64,000 bases of DNA from a bacterium (GTDB taxonomy: Bacteria > Chloroflexota > Dehalococcoidia > Tepidiformales > Tepidiformaceae), in contig QEVS01000008.1 of assembly GCA_003577245.1 (NCBI GenBank), forward strand, positions 1 to 64,000, written 5' to 3'. Both the position numbers and the translations under genes were made by a program. Below are positions 33,881 to 43,300 of the stretch, piece by piece (within the stretch, counting starts at the first letter, position 1; every line of letters starts with the position of its first letter). The notes beneath the pieces were generated by a model that had not been told where the DNA came from, ran no database searches, and worked only from the letters and a program-made list of their open reading frames with translations.

Positions 33881-34115
33881 CCGCCTCGGCCCGCCAGGAC
33901 TGATGGGCGTAACCCGGACCCTCAATCCGCAATCTGAGCGCCTCGTCAACCGGGCGCACGTGAGGGAGCCGTGAGACTTGACGTTCCAGCAGCCGCTCTC
34001 CCTGCCGGTCTTGTGAACGACTCGGTGGTCACACACCCGAGCCGCACCGTCATATTCGCCGGGCAGCAAGAGCCTCTTCTTATCACCGATGCGAGTGCCG
34101 GCTACGAGCACTATC

Positions 34116-34157
34116 GGCGCCCCGGTTGGTGAGGTTGCCGTTGTTGTCCCATGTGTA
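34116..34157 (-). pseudogene. Tiny RHS/YD-repeat relic
   Basis: The minus strand encodes YTWDNNGNLTNRGA, an excellent match to one RHS/YD repeat (YxYDxxGNLTxxx), with nothing RHS-like around it. It lies exactly at the junction between the SAM operon and the broken tape-measure gene. The rest of 33881-34115 shows nothing recognisable. Confidence 0.55.
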
Positions 34158-34158
34158 C

Positions 34159-34740
34159 GGCACGGGAGGCGCGGGCAGCGGCGACTGGTCGCGCGCCTGG
34201 GGCGGCGCCGAGCAGGTGGTGCACGCTGTCTTCGAGGGCATCAAGGGCTCCGTCCGCAACGCCGTCGCCTTCGTCGAGGGGCTGGCGCCGCTCATGCTCG
34301 CGGCCGCGAGGGCGCTCGCCCAGGCCCTCCTGGACGGGCTCCGGAGCGTCCTCTCCCACGCGGCGGGCTTCGCCGGCGACGTCGCCCAGGCCGTGCTCCA
34401 GGCGGTGAAGGCCGTCGTCAACGGCGTCATCGACCAGCTGAACCGGGCGGTCGAGTTCACGATCCCCGGCCCCGGTCCCCTGCCCGGCATCCACGTCGAC
34501 CCGCCCGACATCCCCCATCTCGCCCGTGGCGGCATCGTCGTCGCCGGCGACAACCCCTCCGGCATCGAGGCGGTCGTGCCCCTGGAGCGGGCCGGGGAGT
34601 TCGGCTTCGGCGGGCGGGAGCGGGCGGCGGAGGTGCACAACCACTTCCACTTCAGCGGCTTCGTGGGCGACGTGGACGAGCTCCTCCGCCAGCTCCAGCT
34701 CGCCGCCGGGCGCGCTGGCCGCAGCGGGGTGCTGGCGTGA
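34159..34740 (+). pseudogene. Phage tape-measure protein, 3' fragment
   Basis: About 193 residues resemble the end of a tail tape measure: repeated Ala-rich helices (VLQAVKAVVNGVIDQLNRAVEF), then IPHLARGGIVVAGDNPSGIEAVVPLERAGEFGFGG and HNHFHFSGFVGDVDELLRQLQ. The usual thousand-residue N-terminal part is absent. Its reading frame is open to the left but no family sequence remains. The next tail gene follows with a 4-base overlap. Confidence 0.75.
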
Positions 34741-36236
34741 GCGAGCCGGCCTGGACTGCCCTTGTGGACTGGGACGGCGACGGCGGCTTCGGCGACGCCT
34801 ACGAGGACGTGAGCGCCGACCTCGTGCAGCTGGAGGTGCAGGGCGGGCGCTCGGCGGCCACCGACGACTTCACCGCCGGCCGCTGCTCGCTCACACTCGA
34901 GAACCCCTCCGGCCGCTACTCCCGCTACAACGCCTCCAGCCCGCTCTTCGGCCTCCTCCTCCCCGGGCGGGACCTCATCCTCACCGCCACCCACAACACG
35001 GTCACCTACCCGGGCTTCCGGGGCGAGCTCGTGGAGATGCGCGAGCAGCGCACCGTCGACGGCGTCCCGGTCGTGCAGCTCTCGTTCCTCGACGGCTTCG
35101 AGCGGCTGCGCCGGGGCAGCGTCTCCCTCCCCCTGCAGGAGGGGAAGCGCGTGGATGAGCTCCTCCACGCCATCTGCGAGGCCGCCGGCTGGCCGCTCGC
35201 GCGCCGCTCCTTCGACGCGGGTCTGACGACCGTGGAGCGCTACTGGTGCCACCGCAAGGCGCCCCTCCAGGCTCTCCAGGAGGCGGCCCGCCAGGAGCTG
35301 GGCGGGCAGCTCTACTGCGACCGCGGCGGCGTTCTCCGCTTCGAGAACCGCGACAACCGCACCCTCCAGCCGCTCTACGCGACGGTCTCTGACGCCGCCG
35401 GGCTCGACCTCTCCTTCCGCCGCGACGACCTCATCTCCGACGTCTCCTTCGCCCGCGCCGGCCTGGACGTGGCGAACGGCCTCTCCGTCCTCTACTCCCT
35501 CTCACCCACCGGGCGCCAGCTCGCTCCCGGTTCGGACTCCCCCCTCAACCACGTCTCCGGCGAGTACCAGGTGGGCGGGAAGGGCGTGCTCGCGCCCGTT
35601 GCGGGCGTCGACTACCTGGCCAACTCCCAGCCCGATGGCAGCGGCGCTGACCGGACGGCCCAGGTCTCGCTCCTCACCTTCACGAGCTTCGGCGGCGGCT
35701 TCTCCGCCGGCTTCGAGAACCTGGACACCGCCCCCGTCTACCTCACCCTCCTCCAGGTGCGTGGCCAGGCCGTGCGGCGGAGCAACGAGGAGCGCCGCAT
35801 CGAGGTCGCCGCCCCGGCACCACTCGTCGAGGGCCAGGTCCTGCGGGCGGAGTTCGACTTCAACGACGACGCCGAGACGATCCGCGCCTTCGCCCGCTGG
35901 CGCGCCGCCACGCTCTCCGCCGACCAGCCGCGCCCCACGGTCGACCTCCTGGGCAGCACGGACGTGGAGGTCGCAGCCATCCTCGGCACCGAGGTCTCGA
36001 AGCGCGTGCGCCTGGTGGATACGGGCGGGCTCTACCCGAGCCAGGTGGACGGCTTCTTCTCCATCGAGGGGTACCGCCTCCGCCAGGTGATCGGGGCCGA
36101 TCTCGCCTGCTCCTGGACGCTCTTCAGCGAAGACCACGCCATCGGGAACTTCTTCCGCGTGAGCGGCGACGGCGGCCCCGACCACAGCCTCATCGCCGCA
36201 GACGCCAATCCAACAGGCGACCGCATCGCCTTCTAA
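34737..36236 (+). CDS. Phage minor tail / baseplate-like protein
   Basis: 499 residues from the GTG overlapping the tape-measure stop. It begins WTALVDWDGDGGFGDAYEDVSADL and continues with GRCSLTLENPSGRYSRYN and LLHAICEAAGWPLARR, typical of tail-tip proteins encoded after the tape measure. It probably forms the distal tail. It seems intact. Confidence 0.72.
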   Translation: MSEPAWTALVDWDGDGGFGDAYEDVSADLVQLEVQGGRSAATDDFTAGRCSLTLENPSGRYSRYNASSPLFGLLLPGRDLILTATHNTVTYPGFRGELVEMREQRTVDGVPVVQLSFLDGFERLRRGSVSLPLQEGKRVDELLHAICEAAGWPLARRSFDAGLTTVERYWCHRKAPLQALQEAARQELGGQLYCDRGGVLRFENRDNRTLQPLYATVSDAAGLDLSFRRDDLISDVSFARAGLDVANGLSVLYSLSPTGRQLAPGSDSPLNHVSGEYQVGGKGVLAPVAGVDYLANSQPDGSGADRTAQVSLLTFTSFGGGFSAGFENLDTAPVYLTLLQVRGQAVRRSNEERRIEVAAPAPLVEGQVLRAEFDFNDDAETIRAFARWRAATLSADQPRPTVDLLGSTDVEVAAILGTEVSKRVRLVDTGGLYPSQVDGFFSIEGYRLRQVIGADLACSWTLFSEDHAIGNFFRVSGDGGPDHSLIAADANPTGDRIAF

Positions 36237-36246
36237 GGAGGAGACC

Positions 36247-36468
36247 ATGCCCAGGGCCACCGCCACCTGGACGGACACCGAGACCGCCGACTGGACCGCG
36301 GGGAGCCGCGTGCGCGAGGGGAAGCTCCTCGCCCAGCTCCTCCAGAACCTGGAGCACCTCGCCCAGAGCCACCGCCACGGCGGCGGCACGGCCGACGGCG
36401 CGACACTTCCTGTCGCCGACCCCAAGGCGATCCTCTTCTACGCCCAGCCGGGCCTGACGGGGGAGTAG
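36247..36468 (+). CDS. Small phage tail-region protein, unrecognised
   Basis: 73 residues after a good AGGAGGAG ribosome site. A coiled segment (REGKLLAQLLQNLEHLAQSHRHGGG) precedes a short C-terminal part. Small proteins like this usually accompany tail-fibre genes. Confidence 0.55.
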   Translation: MPRATATWTDTETADWTAGSRVREGKLLAQLLQNLEHLAQSHRHGGGTADGATLPVADPKAILFYAQPGLTGE

Positions 36469-36471
36469 GCG

Positions 36472-36828
36472 ATGGCGCTCGTCACCACCAAGTCCGAGGG
36501 GCTCCTCACGACCACGGCCCAGAGCACCATCTACGCGGCGCCGGAGTCGCCGGCGACGCGGGCGCGGCTGATGAAGCTCACGGTGACCAACCTGGACACC
36601 GCCAACGCCCAGGCCGTGAGCGCCTGGCTCGTCCCCAGCGGCGGCAGCGCGGGCAACGCCAACCGCCTCCTCGTCGCCGTCGCCGTGGACAGGGCGGACG
36701 GCCAGGGGCTTCCCCTGGAGGTGAGCGCCGCCCAGGGCCACGTCCTCGACCCCGGCGACGCCATCGTCCTCCAGGCGGCGAACGCCAACCAGCTCTGCTG
36801 GCACCTCACCGTCATGCAGGAGACGTAG
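36472..36828 (+). CDS. Phage tail-region protein, unrecognised
   Basis: 118 residues, beta-rich (RARLMKLTVTNLDTANAQAVSAWLVPSGG, LEVSAAQGHVLDPGDAIVLQAANANQLCWHL), resembling small jelly-roll proteins near tail fibres. Between two tail genes with 2-3 base gaps. Function not known. Confidence 0.55.
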   Translation: MALVTTKSEGLLTTTAQSTIYAAPESPATRARLMKLTVTNLDTANAQAVSAWLVPSGGSAGNANRLLVAVAVDRADGQGLPLEVSAAQGHVLDPGDAIVLQAANANQLCWHLTVMQET

Positions 36829-36830
36829 CG

Positions 36831-38024
36831 ATGAGCCTCCTCGCCTGGACGAAGCAGACGCGCGACACCCTCCGCGGCTCCTTCAACTCCTCGTCCTTTG
36901 CCGCCAACGCCAACGGGAACGTGATCGAGATCCTGAGATCGCTCTCGGGGAGCGCTCCCCCGCCCCAGGGGCGGCTCTGGCTCCCCGGGCGGTTCACCGC
37001 TCCCGCCGACGTCGCCCTCAACTCCACGACCCTCACCGAGAACATCAACTACTTCCGCAACCTCACCATCAACGCCGGACAGACGGTCGCCTGCGTCGAC
37101 GCCGGCCCCACGCTCATCGTCGTGGAGGAGACCCTCACGCTCGGCGCTGGCGCGGTGCTCCATGCGGACGGGCGCGGCGCCGCGCCGGCGTCCGCTGCCA
37201 ACGCCGTCGGCGGACTGGGCGGGAGCGCCCGCGACGGCCTCAACTGGCAGTTCATGTCGGCCGGGTACGACTACGGCTACGACCGCATCGGCGCCACCTC
37301 GACCTACAACTACCGCTCCGGCCGCATGTTCCCCTGGGAGCAGCAGTCCGACCGCGGTGGACCGGGCAGCGCGGGCGGCAACTCCAGCGGCGGAAGCGGC
37401 TTCCCCGGTGGCGCGGCCGCGGCGGCCGCCAACGGCGGGCGCAGCACGTCGGCGCTCGCGCGCATCCTGCGCATGCTCGAAGTGCTGGCGGTCGTCGCCC
37501 CCTTCAACGCCCCCACGAGCGGGAGTCAGATCGGGGGCGTCGGCGGTGGCGCCGGTGGCAACGGCTCGGCGACCGCCTGGAGCGCCGGCACTCCCGGCAA
37601 CGGGGGCGACTCCTGGTACGGCGCCAACGGTACGCCGGGGACGAACGGCGGCGGCGGTGGCGGCGGGGGCGGGGAGTTCCCCTGCGGCGGTGGCGGTGGC
37701 GGTGGCGCCTGCGCTGCTCCCGGGGGCGGCACCCCTGGCCAGGGCGGCAGGGGCGGCGGGGTGCTCATCTTCATCTGCGGGACCCTCAACAACGCCGGCA
37801 CCATTCGCGCCAACGGGGCGAACGGGAGCAACGCCGTCGGCAACGCCGGTGGTGGTGGTGGCGGCGGCGGCGGCTTCGTGGGCGGGCTCTACGAGGCACT
37901 CACCGCCCTCGGCACGCTCCAGGCGAACGGCGGCAACGGCGGCACAGGTGGCGGTGGCGCGGGCAGCGGCGGTGCAGGCGGAGCGGGCTCCGCCGGTGCC
38001 GCGAAGATCCGGAGCGGGAGCTGA
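36831..38024 (+). CDS. Glycine-rich tail-fibre-like protein
   Basis: 397 residues. The N-terminal 140 residues are ordered (GRFTAPADVALNSTTLTENINYFRNLTINAGQTV, TLTLGAGAVLHADG). The rest is glycine-rich with runs of up to nine Gly, suggesting polyglycine helices as in the receptor-binding tips of some phages. Likely the host-contact protein of the tail. The DNA there is built of GGC/GGT repeats that could slip. Confidence 0.6.
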   Translation: MSLLAWTKQTRDTLRGSFNSSSFAANANGNVIEILRSLSGSAPPPQGRLWLPGRFTAPADVALNSTTLTENINYFRNLTINAGQTVACVDAGPTLIVVEETLTLGAGAVLHADGRGAAPASAANAVGGLGGSARDGLNWQFMSAGYDYGYDRIGATSTYNYRSGRMFPWEQQSDRGGPGSAGGNSSGGSGFPGGAAAAAANGGRSTSALARILRMLEVLAVVAPFNAPTSGSQIGGVGGGAGGNGSATAWSAGTPGNGGDSWYGANGTPGTNGGGGGGGGGEFPCGGGGGGGACAAPGGGTPGQGGRGGGVLIFICGTLNNAGTIRANGANGSNAVGNAGGGGGGGGGFVGGLYEALTALGTLQANGGNGGTGGGGAGSGGAGGAGSAGAAKIRSGS

Positions 38025-38026
38025 CC

Positions 38027-38425
38027 ATGCAGATCGTGAGCAGGGAGCAAAGAGAGCGGCGGCAGGTCACCGGCCGCCTGAGCGACGGCTCGGACCGCAT
38101 GGAGACCGTCGAGACGCGCTGGGCCGTCACCGTCAGCGACGTGGAAGGTCGTCTGCTCGCTCTCGACTTCGACCACGACCCCACGGACCAGGAAGTGCTC
38201 GACGCCCTCCCCCGCCCGCGCGACCTCGCGCCCACCCGCCGCGACGACATCGAGGCGCTGGCGCTGAGCAGGCGTTATGGGATGTTCGTGATGTGGCGAG
38301 ACCTCACCGCCGAGGCCCAGGCCCGCGGCGAACCCGCCACCATCGTCAACGCGGCGAAGGCCAGGGCCGACGCGTCCTGGCTCGCCCTCAAGCAATCACT
38401 CAACGACTGGAGGAACGCGACATGA
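38027..38425 (+). CDS. Phage protein, unrecognised
   Basis: 132 residues; the N-terminal half is beta-rich (RWAVTVSDVEGRLLALDFDHD), the C-terminal half helical (ARADASWLALKQSLNDWRN). It lies between fibre and lysis genes and overlaps the next gene by 4 bases. Tail-assembly or lysis accessory role possible. Confidence 0.5.
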   Translation: MQIVSREQRERRQVTGRLSDGSDRMETVETRWAVTVSDVEGRLLALDFDHDPTDQEVLDALPRPRDLAPTRRDDIEALALSRRYGMFVMWRDLTAEAQARGEPATIVNAAKARADASWLALKQSLNDWRNAT

Positions 38426-38589
38426 CCCTCTCCGAGTTCACGCACCGCCGGCCCGTGTCGCTGGCGCTCGCCAACAGCGCCGCCGCCGGCCTCATCGCCG
38501 CCGCTACGGGACCGGTGGGCGGACTGCTCGCCGCCGTCGCCCTGGGCGGCCCCTGGGCGCTCGCCGCCCTCGCGCGGAGGCTCGCATGA
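38422..38589 (+). CDS. Small hydrophobic phage protein, possible holin partner
   Basis: 55 residues with a long hydrophobic stretch (LANSAAAGLIAAATGPVGGLLAAVALGGPWALAALA), overlapping its neighbours on both sides by 4 bases. Being directly upstream of another membrane protein and the endolysin suggests a part in lysis. Confidence 0.55.
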   Translation: MTLSEFTHRRPVSLALANSAAAGLIAAATGPVGGLLAAVALGGPWALAALARRLA

Positions 38590-38810
38590 ACGGCTACACC
38601 GCCCGAGTGCGCGCCACCCTCGCCGCTGTCCTGGCCACGGTCTCCGCCGGCGCCCTCATCTGGCAGGACGTCACCGGCGCTGGCCCCGACCAGCTCACCG
38701 CGGTCACCGCCGTCATCCTCGTCCTCTCGCTCCAGGTGCTCGCCTTCCCCGTTGAGGAGATCGGGCGCCTGCTCGGCGGGCTGCTCGGCCGCGCGAAGGC
38801 GGACGAGTGA
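38586..38810 (+). CDS. Holin-like small membrane protein
   Basis: 74 residues with two hydrophobic helices (ATLAAVLATVSAGALIW and LTAVTAVILVLSLQVLAFPV) and a charged C-terminus (GRAKADE), the usual holin layout. It overlaps the endolysin gene by 4 bases. Confidence 0.65.
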   Translation: MNGYTARVRATLAAVLATVSAGALIWQDVTGAGPDQLTAVTAVILVLSLQVLAFPVEEIGRLLGGLLGRAKADE

Positions 38811-39649
38811 GCGCCCTGAATTGCGTCGACATGTCCCGCTGGGGCGGCGAATTGACGGCAGAGGAAGCCGCTGCGATGAAGGCCGCCGGCATCGCGACCG
38901 TAATTGTCGCCAGCGGCCCCGGGGGCTACGGGCTGATGGCGCGGCAGCAGGCGGAGACCACACTTGCCGCGGGGCTCAGGCTGGAGGCGTACACCTACCT
39001 CGAGTTCGAGTCCGACCCGGAGTGGTGGGTCGGCGAGGCGCTTTCGCGTCTCGGAGGCCTCCCGGTCGCCCGCTGGTGGCTCGACGTCGAGGACACCGAG
39101 CACGGCCGCGCATGGACGCCCGAGCAACGAATCGCCTACGTACAGCGCGCCCTGGACGCCTTCGCGGCCACCGGGGTCTTCGCCCACGTCTACTCGGGCG
39201 GCTGGTACTGGCGGCCCTACATGGGCGACACCGACGTCTTCGCGCACCAGGGCCGGAGGCTGTGGAACGCCTGGTACGACGGCGACCCGGACGTTGACGG
39301 CCTGCCCTACGGCGGCTGGACCGCGGCCGACGTCGCGATCGAGCAGTTCGAAGGGACGTCCCTCGTCTGCGGCCAGTCGGTCGACAAGAACTGGCTCTAC
39401 TTCACGGAGGAGGGGGAGGACATGGAACTTCGCGCCCGCGTGGAACGTTTGGAACGCCTCATCGGCGGCAACGGCGTCGATGACGAGGACGGGAAGCGTC
39501 TCACGGGCGAGGAGGCGCTCGCCTGGATGGACGGGAGGGGGTTCAGCCTGTTATTGGGGTTGGCGAACGCGCAGAAGGCGACGGCCGGGCTCAGTAGCTC
39601 GGGCGGGAAGCACGAGCACCTGGCGACTGTGGAAGTGAAGCTCCACTGA
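38807..39649 (+). CDS. Endolysin, glycoside hydrolase family 25-like
   Basis: 280 residues from GTG. CVDMSRWGG at the N-terminus, RWWLDVEDTEHG in the middle (acidic pair), HVYSGGWYWRPYMG, and AIEQFEGTS plus DKNWLYF at the end of the barrel match GH25-type lysozyme barrels. The last 70 residues carry a coiled segment (RARVERLERLIGG) and may bind the wall. Cuts peptidoglycan at lysis. Confidence 0.75.
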   Translation: MSALNCVDMSRWGGELTAEEAAAMKAAGIATVIVASGPGGYGLMARQQAETTLAAGLRLEAYTYLEFESDPEWWVGEALSRLGGLPVARWWLDVEDTEHGRAWTPEQRIAYVQRALDAFAATGVFAHVYSGGWYWRPYMGDTDVFAHQGRRLWNAWYDGDPDVDGLPYGGWTAADVAIEQFEGTSLVCGQSVDKNWLYFTEEGEDMELRARVERLERLIGGNGVDDEDGKRLTGEEALAWMDGRGFSLLLGLANAQKATAGLSSSGGKHEHLATVEVKLH

Positions 39650-39656
39650 AACGCCA

Positions 39657-40385
39657 TCACACCGAAAGCCGTGGCCCAATCTCCTTGAGCCGCTGCCGCC
39701 GAATCCGGTATTCGGGCATGACCCGTTCGACCTCCGCCCAGAAGTCCCGCGAATGGTTTCGATGCAGTAGGTGGGTCAGTTCGTGCACCACGACGTAGTC
39801 CAGCAGTAAGGGCTCCGCCATCGCGATCCGCCAGTTGAACCGAAGGGTGCCATCCGGCGCGCAGCTCCCCCAGCGCTGCCGTTGGTCACGAACGGCGATG
39901 CGGGCGGGGCACACTCCAAGCTGCGCCTGCCAGCGAGCAGCTGCCTTGCGAACGGCGTCCATTGCCCGCCGCCGATACCACCGCTTGAAGGCGCTGCGAA
40001 TTGCCTCTCGCCGCTCCTCGCCGTCGAGGTCGGACGGGACACGCACATCGAAGGCCCAGTGCGTGAACCTGATGCGAACGCCAGGCACATCTTCGTGGAA
40101 CACGTCCATCCGGACTTCACGGCCGAGGTAGGGCAGCGTCTCTCCGCTGATGAAGTGCTTGGGCTGAGCAGCAGGCGCGTCCCAGTTTGCTTTGGCGAGG
40201 ATCCAGCCAGCGCGCCGAAGGACGACGTTCCGGATGTCGTCGCTCGATGCCGCGAGCGGAGCCGCAACCAGCACGCCCTCGGCACCGTCGACGGTTATCT
40301 CGATCGTCTTTTTCCGACGCGCGCTGCGAATCACGGTGTAGCAGATGTCCGAGTTTCCGTATCGGACAATCCCATGCTCGCTCAC
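39657..40385 (-). CDS. YgjP-like (WLM/SprT-type) metallopeptidase of the RM operon
   Basis: 242 residues. RQRWGSCAPDGTLRFNWR and HELTHLLHRNHSRDFWAEVE contain the HExxH zinc motif and the third His-containing helix, as in YgjP/DUF45 proteins. These genes often sit at the end of type I restriction operons, role unclear. Last gene of the operon; GTG start overlaps the hsdR stop. Confidence 0.85.
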   Translation of the reverse strand: MSEHGIVRYGNSDICYTVIRSARRKKTIEITVDGAEGVLVAAPLAASSDDIRNVVLRRAGWILAKANWDAPAAQPKHFISGETLPYLGREVRMDVFHEDVPGVRIRFTHWAFDVRVPSDLDGEERREAIRSAFKRWYRRRAMDAVRKAAARWQAQLGVCPARIAVRDQRQRWGSCAPDGTLRFNWRIAMAEPLLLDYVVVHELTHLLHRNHSRDFWAEVERVMPEYRIRRQRLKEIGPRLSV

Positions 40386-43300
40386 CGGGACACCTTGCGT
40401 CGCGCTATCTCGACCATGCTGCCTACGAGGTCGTTCAGCTGTTCCTCGGTTAGCTCCCCGGTCGTCCGCAGTTCTCGCTTGATATCGCGACGCATCACGC
40501 GGAGCACGTCCTCGTTTCGCTGCCAGTCAACTATGGCTTGTCCTCGCCGCATGACGTCCTCGATGCGCAGCGCAACTGTCTTCAGTTCGGGGTCGATCTG
40601 CGCGAGGTAGGGTGATTGATCCTCTCTGAAAGAGCCGGCCTCGACGGGCTGGGAGTTGAGCGCTCGGTCGATGAGCTCGTACACGGCCAACGAGGTCTCG
40701 GAGAGGCCTTCCTGGGCGGCCAGGTCCCCGAGGCCGAGCGTCTCGTCCCGGAGTCCGGCGAGCCGCTTGCACGCCTCGGCGGCGTCGATGAGCTGCTGGC
40801 GCATGTCATCGATAATCTTCTGCAGAGCCTCCGAAAGCTTCTCGTAGAAGGTGGGGTTCTCGTCGAAGCGCTCTTTGATTTGCGCCCGGATGGCGTGCTC
40901 CATCGCCGACGCCCGGGCCTCGTCATGCGGAAGGGCAGCGATGCGCTCTGAGAAGTCCTGATCGAGGATCGAGACGGGACGGTCCATGAGCAGGCGGACC
41001 TCGGCCGCAATTCGCCCATCGAGCAAGTTCTTGACCTTCGCGGACACATCAGCCCAGTCGATCTCTTCCTCGTCGCGCACCAAATTGTCTTTCACGTACT
41101 GCCTGATGCTCGCAAGGCGAGCAAGGCGGTCGACGTACGGCAGGGCGCGGGCGTCAGGTAGGAATTCGTCGACCTTCTGCGCGAACAGCCGGTAGTCCGC
41201 GAGGAAGCGATCCCAGAGGTCGCGCTTGTAGGTGCCTTCCGTCACCTGGTCCGGCTCGAAGACCTTCACGCACGCCCAGACGTCGTTGAGGTCCCGGCCG
41301 GTGAAGTAGCTCTCCGCCTGGATCGCGTAGGACTCGATGTTGGTCGCCGGCTCCTCGGGGAACGGCTCCATCGCCTGCGCAGCATCCAGGGCGTCGAAGG
41401 CGCTGAGTGCATCTTCCAGTTCCCGGGACACTCCCCAGTAGTCCACCACGAGGCCGTAGTCCTTCACGCTCTCGGACCCGTCTTCGCGGGTGATCGTGCA
41501 AGGACGGTTCACGCGCGCGATAGCCTGCAAGAGTGTGTGCTCACGGAGGTTCCGGTCGAGGTAGAGCACCTGCTCAACGGGAGCGTCGAATCCAGTGATG
41601 AGCTGGTCGACGACAACGAGGATTTCGTAGTCGCGGTTGTCCTGGTCCTTGAAGCCGGCTTCGATTTCGGTCGCCGTCGGCTGGTCGCGGAGTGCGTCGG
41701 TGATCTCCTCGTCGTCGTCCGCCGTCGTGGTCACGACCAGCCAGGCGTTGATCCCGAGGTCCACGAGCCACTTCTTGTAGCGCGCGGCGGCTAGGCGGCT
41801 TGTGGCAACCAGCTGCGCCTTAAAGCCGTTCTTCTGAAAGCGGCCTTCGTAGTGCTCGGCGATGTCCTGGGCGATCTGCTGGATGCGCTGGTTCGCCTCC
41901 GCCAGCAGCTCCTTCGTCGCGTAGCGCCGCTTAATCCGGTCGCGGACCTCCGGCGATTCCGTTGCGAAGACGCGCTCGAACAGCCGGTCCACAGAGTCGG
42001 GTCCGATGATCGCGAGGTCGGGGAGCCGGGCCTCGTAGTAGATCGGGACGGTGGCCTTGTCCTCGACCGACTGCTTGATGTCGTAGCGGTCGATGAGCGG
42101 CCCGAACTTGCCCATCGTGCTCCGCTTGAACCCTTTATCGATGGGCGTGCCGGTAAACCCGATGAACGTGGCGTTGGGCAAGGCCTTCCGCATCCTCGCG
42201 GCGATAAGCCCGTACTGGGTCCGGTGGGCCTCATCGATGATGACGATGATGTTGCTGGCCGGGTTCAGAATTTCGAGGCTGCCTGCCGGCGTCTCGACAG
42301 CCTCCTCGAACTTCTGGATGGTCGTCATGATCGTGCGGCCCTGTCCATCGCGCAGGAGCGTCTGCAGGTCCGGCCGGGGCGCCTGGGTTGCGCGCCGGTC
42401 GCGATCGAACCAGCGCTTCCCGTCGCCCGGCGCCGCGGTCTCACGGTCCTTCGGACGGCTCCGCGTCGCGCGTTCAGGGGACGGGAACCCGCAACGCCGG
42501 AACGTCTCGCTGATCTGGCGGTCCAGTTGCGTCCGGTCCGTGACGATCACGATGGTCGGGTTGTCGAGGCGCTGCTCGCGGCGCAGCTTCGTCGCGAGCC
42601 AGAGCATCGTCAGTGACTTGCCCGAGCCCTGGGTGTGCCAGACGACGCCGCCGCGCTCCTCGGGTTTCGCTCCGCGAAGGATGCGCGCCATGGCGCTGTG
42701 CACCGCCCGGTGCTGCTGGTAGCGCGGGAGCTTCTTGATGAGCTTGCCCTGCTCCGGCTCGAAGACGACGAAGTCCCGCAGGATGTCGAGGAGTGTGGCC
42801 GGCGCGAGCAGTCCGAGGATGAGTTCCGCCTGGCCCCGTGGTTCCACGCCGTAACGCGCCCGCGCTTCCGCGGCTGCCGCGGGTTCGAGCTTCCACGGCG
42901 CGTAGACCTTCTCCGGCGCGCCCACCGTGGCGTAGGCCGCCGCCGAACCCGAGATCGCCACGCACATGAGGTTGTAGTCGAACAGCTCCGGCGCACCCGT
43001 CGGCGCCTGGTAGCGCTGCAACTGGCGGACGGCGCGAGCCTTCCAGACATCGCCGATGAGCGTCCCCGACTTCGCCTCGATGACGACGAGCGGAATGCCG
43101 TTCACAAAGAGGACGAGGTCCGGGATGATGTGCCGCTCGTCATCCTCCGCTGCGTCCCGCTCTCCGGCCCGCCGGACCCGCATCTGTGATGTCACGACGT
43201 AATCGTTCTTGCCGGCGCCGGGTTCGGGGTAGCCGAAGTCGAAGAACTGCGCGGTGCGAGTGCGCCGGCCGCCGGCCTCATCCACATCCAGGGGCATGCC

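Noticed and set aside
37630..37990. GGC/GGT-rich repeats considered as a CRISPR or minisatellite
   Set aside because: They are coding repeats for polyglycine in a tail-fibre-like protein, with no regular spacer pattern. No CRISPR array was seen anywhere in the window.
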